NCBI GenBank assembly: GCA_029775955.1
Contig: JARVJW010000079.1
Location: 1 to 8,746 of the forward strand
DNA: 8,746 nt
Reading direction: 5' to 3'
Origin: Nitrososphaeria archaeon
Lineage (GTDB): Archaea; Thermoproteota; Nitrososphaeria; Conexivisphaerales; UBA164
The notes below the pieces were generated by a model. It saw only the letters and a list, made by a program, of their open reading frames with translations. It did not search any database and was not told the origin of the DNA. A program made the position numbers and the translations under genes. Positions 6,450 through 8,746 of this stretch are shown here, in pieces. Positions within the stretch are counted from its first letter, which is position 1. The number at the start of each line of letters is the position of its first letter.

Positions 6450-6461
6450 CAAATATTTATT
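6450..6461 (-). promoter_or_regulatory. TATA-like box for the tRNA-like gene
   Basis: The minus strand reads ATAAATATTTG. It is centred about 31 nt from the tRNA 5' end, giving a predicted start a few nucleotides before the mature end, as is usual for archaeal tRNA genes. Confidence 0.5.
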
Positions 6462-6623
6462 CATTTCGATGCAGAATGCTTTGGGAAATGGTGCTAGTGG
6501 CTCAGGTAATTCAGTATAACAGGCCTAACCGTTGACAGCCAAGGAGAAGGGGTTGACAGTATTTTAGAAGCTCTTGCTGAAAGAAAAGATAACATTCATT
6601 GTGGGAAGGATTGATCGCACTGA

Positions 6624-6725
6624 AGCAAGATAAAGTTCTTCGACATATTTGAGAAGTTCGTTAACATGGCCAGGGAGATGGCCATGAAGGCATCGATCTA
6701 CAACAGGTTCATCATGATGGCGTAA
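6624..6725 (+). pseudogene. Short C-terminal coding remnant, probable transposase
   Basis: A plus-strand frame is open from 6624 to a TAA at 6723-6725 and includes KFFDIFEKFVNMAREMAMKA, then SIYNRF. Upstream, the same frame can be read from about 6552 but is cut by TGA codons at 6612 and 6621. The helical, basic C-terminal character and the setting between a tRNA-like gene and an IS suggest the tail of a lost transposase. The family is not recognised. Confidence 0.4.
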
Positions 6726-6803
6726 CCAGCCGGCCTGACGGCAAGCGCCACCCAGCGGGGCTAATTTATACCCGTAGAGCCGTGTAACAGAGCACAAAAA
6801 ACC

Positions 6804-6821
6804 GGCTGTGGGACAAAATTC
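6804..6821 (+). repeat. Left terminal inverted repeat
   Basis: GGCTGTGGGACAAAATTC matches the reverse complement of 7913-7930 at all 18 bases. The match stops on both sides, which defines the element end at 6804. Confidence 0.93.
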
Positions 6822-6840
6822 CGCAGATAGGGTCCCCACA

Positions 6841-6862
6841 CCGTCGTGCATGGGCACGGCGG
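6841..6862 (+). other. Strong hairpin in the IS leader
   Basis: CCGTCGTGC at 6841-6849 pairs with GCACGGCGG at 6854-6862, giving nine pairs including one G-U and a loop of ATGG. It lies upstream of the transposase ATG at 6918. As RNA it could damp read-through from outside promoters into the transposase; as DNA it could be a subterminal site. Function is inferred only. Confidence 0.5.
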
Positions 6863-6917
6863 TTAGCCGGCGCTATATGTATGAAAGGACGAATTTTTTA
6901 ACTTCGCTTTTTATAGC

Positions 6918-7913
6918 ATGGCGGAACTGCACAGTGCCGATATCCAATCAAAGCTGAAGGACATAGGCTATTACATAAGTGAAGAATACCTCAAGGAGCA
7001 CCCGAAGAAGGAGAGGGACTGGAGGACCTATGAGCAGCAGTACGCCAGAAGGATAAAGGAGGCCATGAGGATGCTGGAGCCGCTGATACACGAAGCCGTG
7101 ACCACCATATGGGTGTACCAGGAAGGTGAGACGAGGGGAAGGCCGGAGATGCTCACCCTAGAGCAGAAGGTCAAGCTGCTGCTGATCAAGCAGCTCGTAG
7201 GTGAATCAAACAGGATGTTTGCCAACATGCTGGATATATTCTCCATGGTGTCCGGGATGGATGTGTCGTATAAAACGGTGGAGAGGCTGTATTCCGACGA
7301 CATGGTCATGATGGCGCTACACAACCTGCTCATGCTAAGAAGAAAGGGGGTCACCATGTCCGACGCCACCGGCGATGGGACAGGCTACTCCCTGACCATA
7401 AAGAGGAATTATGAATCCTACGCGCAGAAGCTGAAGGACGGGGCAAAGGAGGCAGAGGAGGATCACAGGGTGAGGCTCTTCGCCTTCACCATAATGGACC
7501 TGAAGACCAGGCTGTACCTGGCCTGCGGCTCAAGCCTGGAGAAGGAGGCGTTCGAAGGCGCCATGGCCATGCTCTCCCGCGTCGATGTCAGCCTGAGCTC
7601 CATGAGGCTTGATAGGTATTATTCCTACCCTACGTACGTTGATGCTTTCGGTGCAGGGACAAAGGTGTACGTCATACCCAAGAAGAATTCAACCCTGAAC
7701 GGCTCTCAGAAGTGGAAGGACACCATGAAGGATTTCGCAAGGGACACCGTAAGCTATCTGGAACAATATCATAAAAGGAGCAACTCCGAGTCCGGCTTCT
7801 CACAGGACAAGAAGATGCTCGGCTGGACGGTCGCACAGAGGAGAGAGGATAGGATAGGCTGTGCGCTGTTCTCCATCGGGCTATGGCACAACCTGTTCAA
7901 CCTGGCACCGTAG
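6918..7913 (+). CDS. DDE transposase with YREK signature (intact)
   Basis: This 331-residue protein is the only gene of the IS. The N-terminal part (about 1-145) is basic and helical, and is the likely DNA-binding region. The catalytic triad candidates are D149 in SDATGDGTGYS, D232 in MRLDRYYSYPTYVD, and E291. Around E291 the residues Y284, R287, E291 and K298 fit the IS4-type signature Y-(2)-R-(3)-E-(6)-K exactly. The enzyme would cut and join the element ends by the RNase H-fold DDE mechanism. ATG 6918 is chosen because the frame upstream closes at a TGA (6882) with no other start. There is no Shine-Dalgarno sequence; a T-rich TATA-like stretch lies about 20 nt upstream. The TAG stop reaches the first base of the right inverted repeat. 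Exact subfamily not assigned. Confidence 0.9.
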   Translation: MAELHSADIQSKLKDIGYYISEEYLKEHPKKERDWRTYEQQYARRIKEAMRMLEPLIHEAVTTIWVYQEGETRGRPEMLTLEQKVKLLLIKQLVGESNRMFANMLDIFSMVSGMDVSYKTVERLYSDDMVMMALHNLLMLRRKGVTMSDATGDGTGYSLTIKRNYESYAQKLKDGAKEAEEDHRVRLFAFTIMDLKTRLYLACGSSLEKEAFEGAMAMLSRVDVSLSSMRLDRYYSYPTYVDAFGAGTKVYVIPKKNSTLNGSQKWKDTMKDFARDTVSYLEQYHKRSNSESGFSQDKKMLGWTVAQRREDRIGCALFSIGLWHNLFNLAP

Positions 7914-7930
7914 AATTTTGTCCCACAGCC
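7913..7930 (-). repeat. Right terminal inverted repeat
   Basis: This is the exact 18-base inverse of 6804-6821. It begins at the last base of the transposase stop codon, a compact arrangement common in small insertion sequences. Confidence 0.93.
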
Positions 7931-7969
7931 CTTATGAGCCTAACATATATATACAGCTCTCCTTATCAA

Positions 7970-8221
7970 GATAAGAGATATAGGCTGGTTTTAGAACTAC
8001 AAGCTTGTATCACTTGCTCTACATCAATCAGGCATAGTGTAGTACAATGGCAGGGTTCCAGAATGCCCGGCAATTGTGGAATCAACAATATGAAATCATG
8101 ACCCAAGTACTTCTACATAATCAGGAGCAGGGAAGGAGACCAAAAGGCAATAATAGAAGTGGCTAAGAAGATGCTCACTAGAAAGATTACAAATCAACTG
8201 ACAGGAAACCAAAAAGCTTAA
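7970..8221 (+). pseudogene. IS110-like transposase C-terminal remnant
   Basis: One plus-strand frame, broken by a single TGA at 8099-8101, contains RYRLVLELQACI and SIRHSVVQW. After the TGA it reads KYFYIIRSREGDQKAIIEVA, then KKMLT, and ends in TAA at 8219. The pattern FYxxIRxRxGxxKAIxxVAKKML resembles the conserved end of IS110-family transposases (Transposase_20 region). The N-terminal DEDD domain is absent. The intact IS ends only about 40 bp upstream, and may have landed in or next to this older element. Assignment is by motif memory, not by search. Confidence 0.5.
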
Positions 8222-8364
8222 CGGGATAGCATATTGCTAGCAAAGGCTCAGGACAGCCTGTGAGGCGTCTATCATGAATGTTTCGTGGAATATGGGGAGC
8301 CAGGACAGTAAAGAGAAGGGGCTAAGGATTCCACTTGGAGTATGACAAGGATAATCCTGCGGAC

Positions 8365-8746
8365 ATAGCAGTTGACTCATATTCAACATTGATGAATGGA
8401 TCAAATAGGAGGAGGGGATGGGTAAAGCTGCACATTTCATGTGAATCACTTCAGCGTGGAGGTAACAGATGAACATACGGCTAACGGGAAGGTGTTCAGC
8501 AAGCTTGATGCAATGGGCAAAGGTGTTCGGTGATTCGGCCTATGATTCCAGTGATCAATGCAGCCATGAGTGAGTCTGTAACCAACTCCGGAAAATCGAG
8601 TTAGGTTAAAGGCAGTTAGAGAGTTCCTCAATTATCCAACTGCATGGAAAAATAGGTATGGACAGGGGCGGAAGCGGTGTTTGTTAATGTTAAAAGAATA
8701 CATGTCATCAGCGCTTGATTTAAGAATATTCAATGAAATAATGACC
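8365..8746 (+). pseudogene. Decayed IS4/IS5-type DDE transposase, right copy (partial)
   Basis: The frame first reads AVDS, the likely first catalytic Asp region, then NRRRGWVKLHIS, a conserved piece of IS5-like enzymes. After a frame change it reads FSVEVTDEHTANGKVFSKLD, then the second-Asp region GDSAYDSS, then AVREFLNYPTAWKNRYGQ near the end. From about 8451 it matches the left-edge copy (171-588) in inverted orientation and shows the same frame breaks. It has an extra deletion of about 5 nt after the catalytic Glu region, and more point changes. It runs off the right edge. The start of the gene (8222-8364) is too degraded to read. Confidence 0.75.

Larger units (their letters stand above)
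6804..7930 (+). mobile_element. Intact insertion sequence, 1,127 bp, IS4-type
   Basis: The element is bounded by perfect 18-bp inverted repeats and carries one uninterrupted transposase gene. The gene's stop codon overlaps the right repeat by one base. The 114-bp leader between the left repeat and the ATG contains a strong hairpin. No direct target duplication is visible next to the ends: the left flank ends AAAAAACC and the right flank starts CTTATGAG. Intact repeats and an intact gene suggest it is potentially active, unlike the other transposase sequences in the window. Confidence 0.9.

Noticed and set aside
6532..6562. Direct repeat GTTGACAG twice, 21-22 nt apart, also seen near 113
   Set aside because: Eight bases is too short, and no gene or element end lines up with it. 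Chance is the simpler explanation.
6564..6857. 97-residue minus-strand open frame
   Set aside because: It crosses the left end of the IS and runs antisense to the transposase-like remnant. No coding features were seen.
7028..7369. 113-residue minus-strand open frame in the IS
   Set aside because: It is antisense to the intact transposase and its composition mirrors the coding strand.

Overview
The window looks like accessory chromosome of an archaeon, most likely a Thermoplasmata-type acidophile. That is an inference from several signs. AT-rich TATA-like boxes sit about 27 nt upstream of start codons that then need no leader (around 1233, 1764/1782 and 6244). A tRNA-like gene encodes no CCA. 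GTG and TTG starts are used, and the transposase remnants are dense. No housekeeping marker in the window fixes the genus.

Layout. The left edge (1-95, minus) is the start of a very acidic protein built on a 30-bp tandem repeat. From 171 to about 831 (minus) lie broken transposase pieces. They are followed by two small minus-strand genes, one of unknown function (832-1233) and one with a helix-turn-helix (1363-1620). A plus-strand gene at 1782-3041 encodes a secreted, C-terminally anchored surface protein. About 760 bp without a convincing gene follow (3042-3801). The central island (3802-6244, minus) is a tight three-gene operon, read in the order NodB-type polysaccharide deacetylase, ATP-grasp ligase, HAD phosphatase, with overlapping ends and a promoter at 6267-6274. 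Upstream of it is a tRNA-Gly(UCC)-like gene with several abnormal positions (6349-6424). The right part is mobile DNA: an intact 1,127-bp insertion sequence with perfect 18-bp inverted repeats (6804-7930), flanked by remnants of at least two other transposases.

Two points bear on genome history. Decayed copies of the same IS4/IS5-type transposase lie at opposite ends of the window in inverted orientation (about 171-588 and 8451-8746). They share the same inferred frameshifts, so they descend from one already dead copy. They bracket the surface protein, the deacetylase/ATP-grasp/HAD operon and the tRNA-like gene.

How the genes may work together (inference): deacetylase, ATP-grasp ligase and small HAD phosphatase form one transcription unit. 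This would fit modification of a sugar or an envelope glycan: removal of an N-acyl group, ATP-driven bond formation to a carboxylate, and dephosphorylation. No glycosyltransferase or flippase is present, so the operon would act with genes elsewhere. This operon is the best candidate for an undescribed system here.
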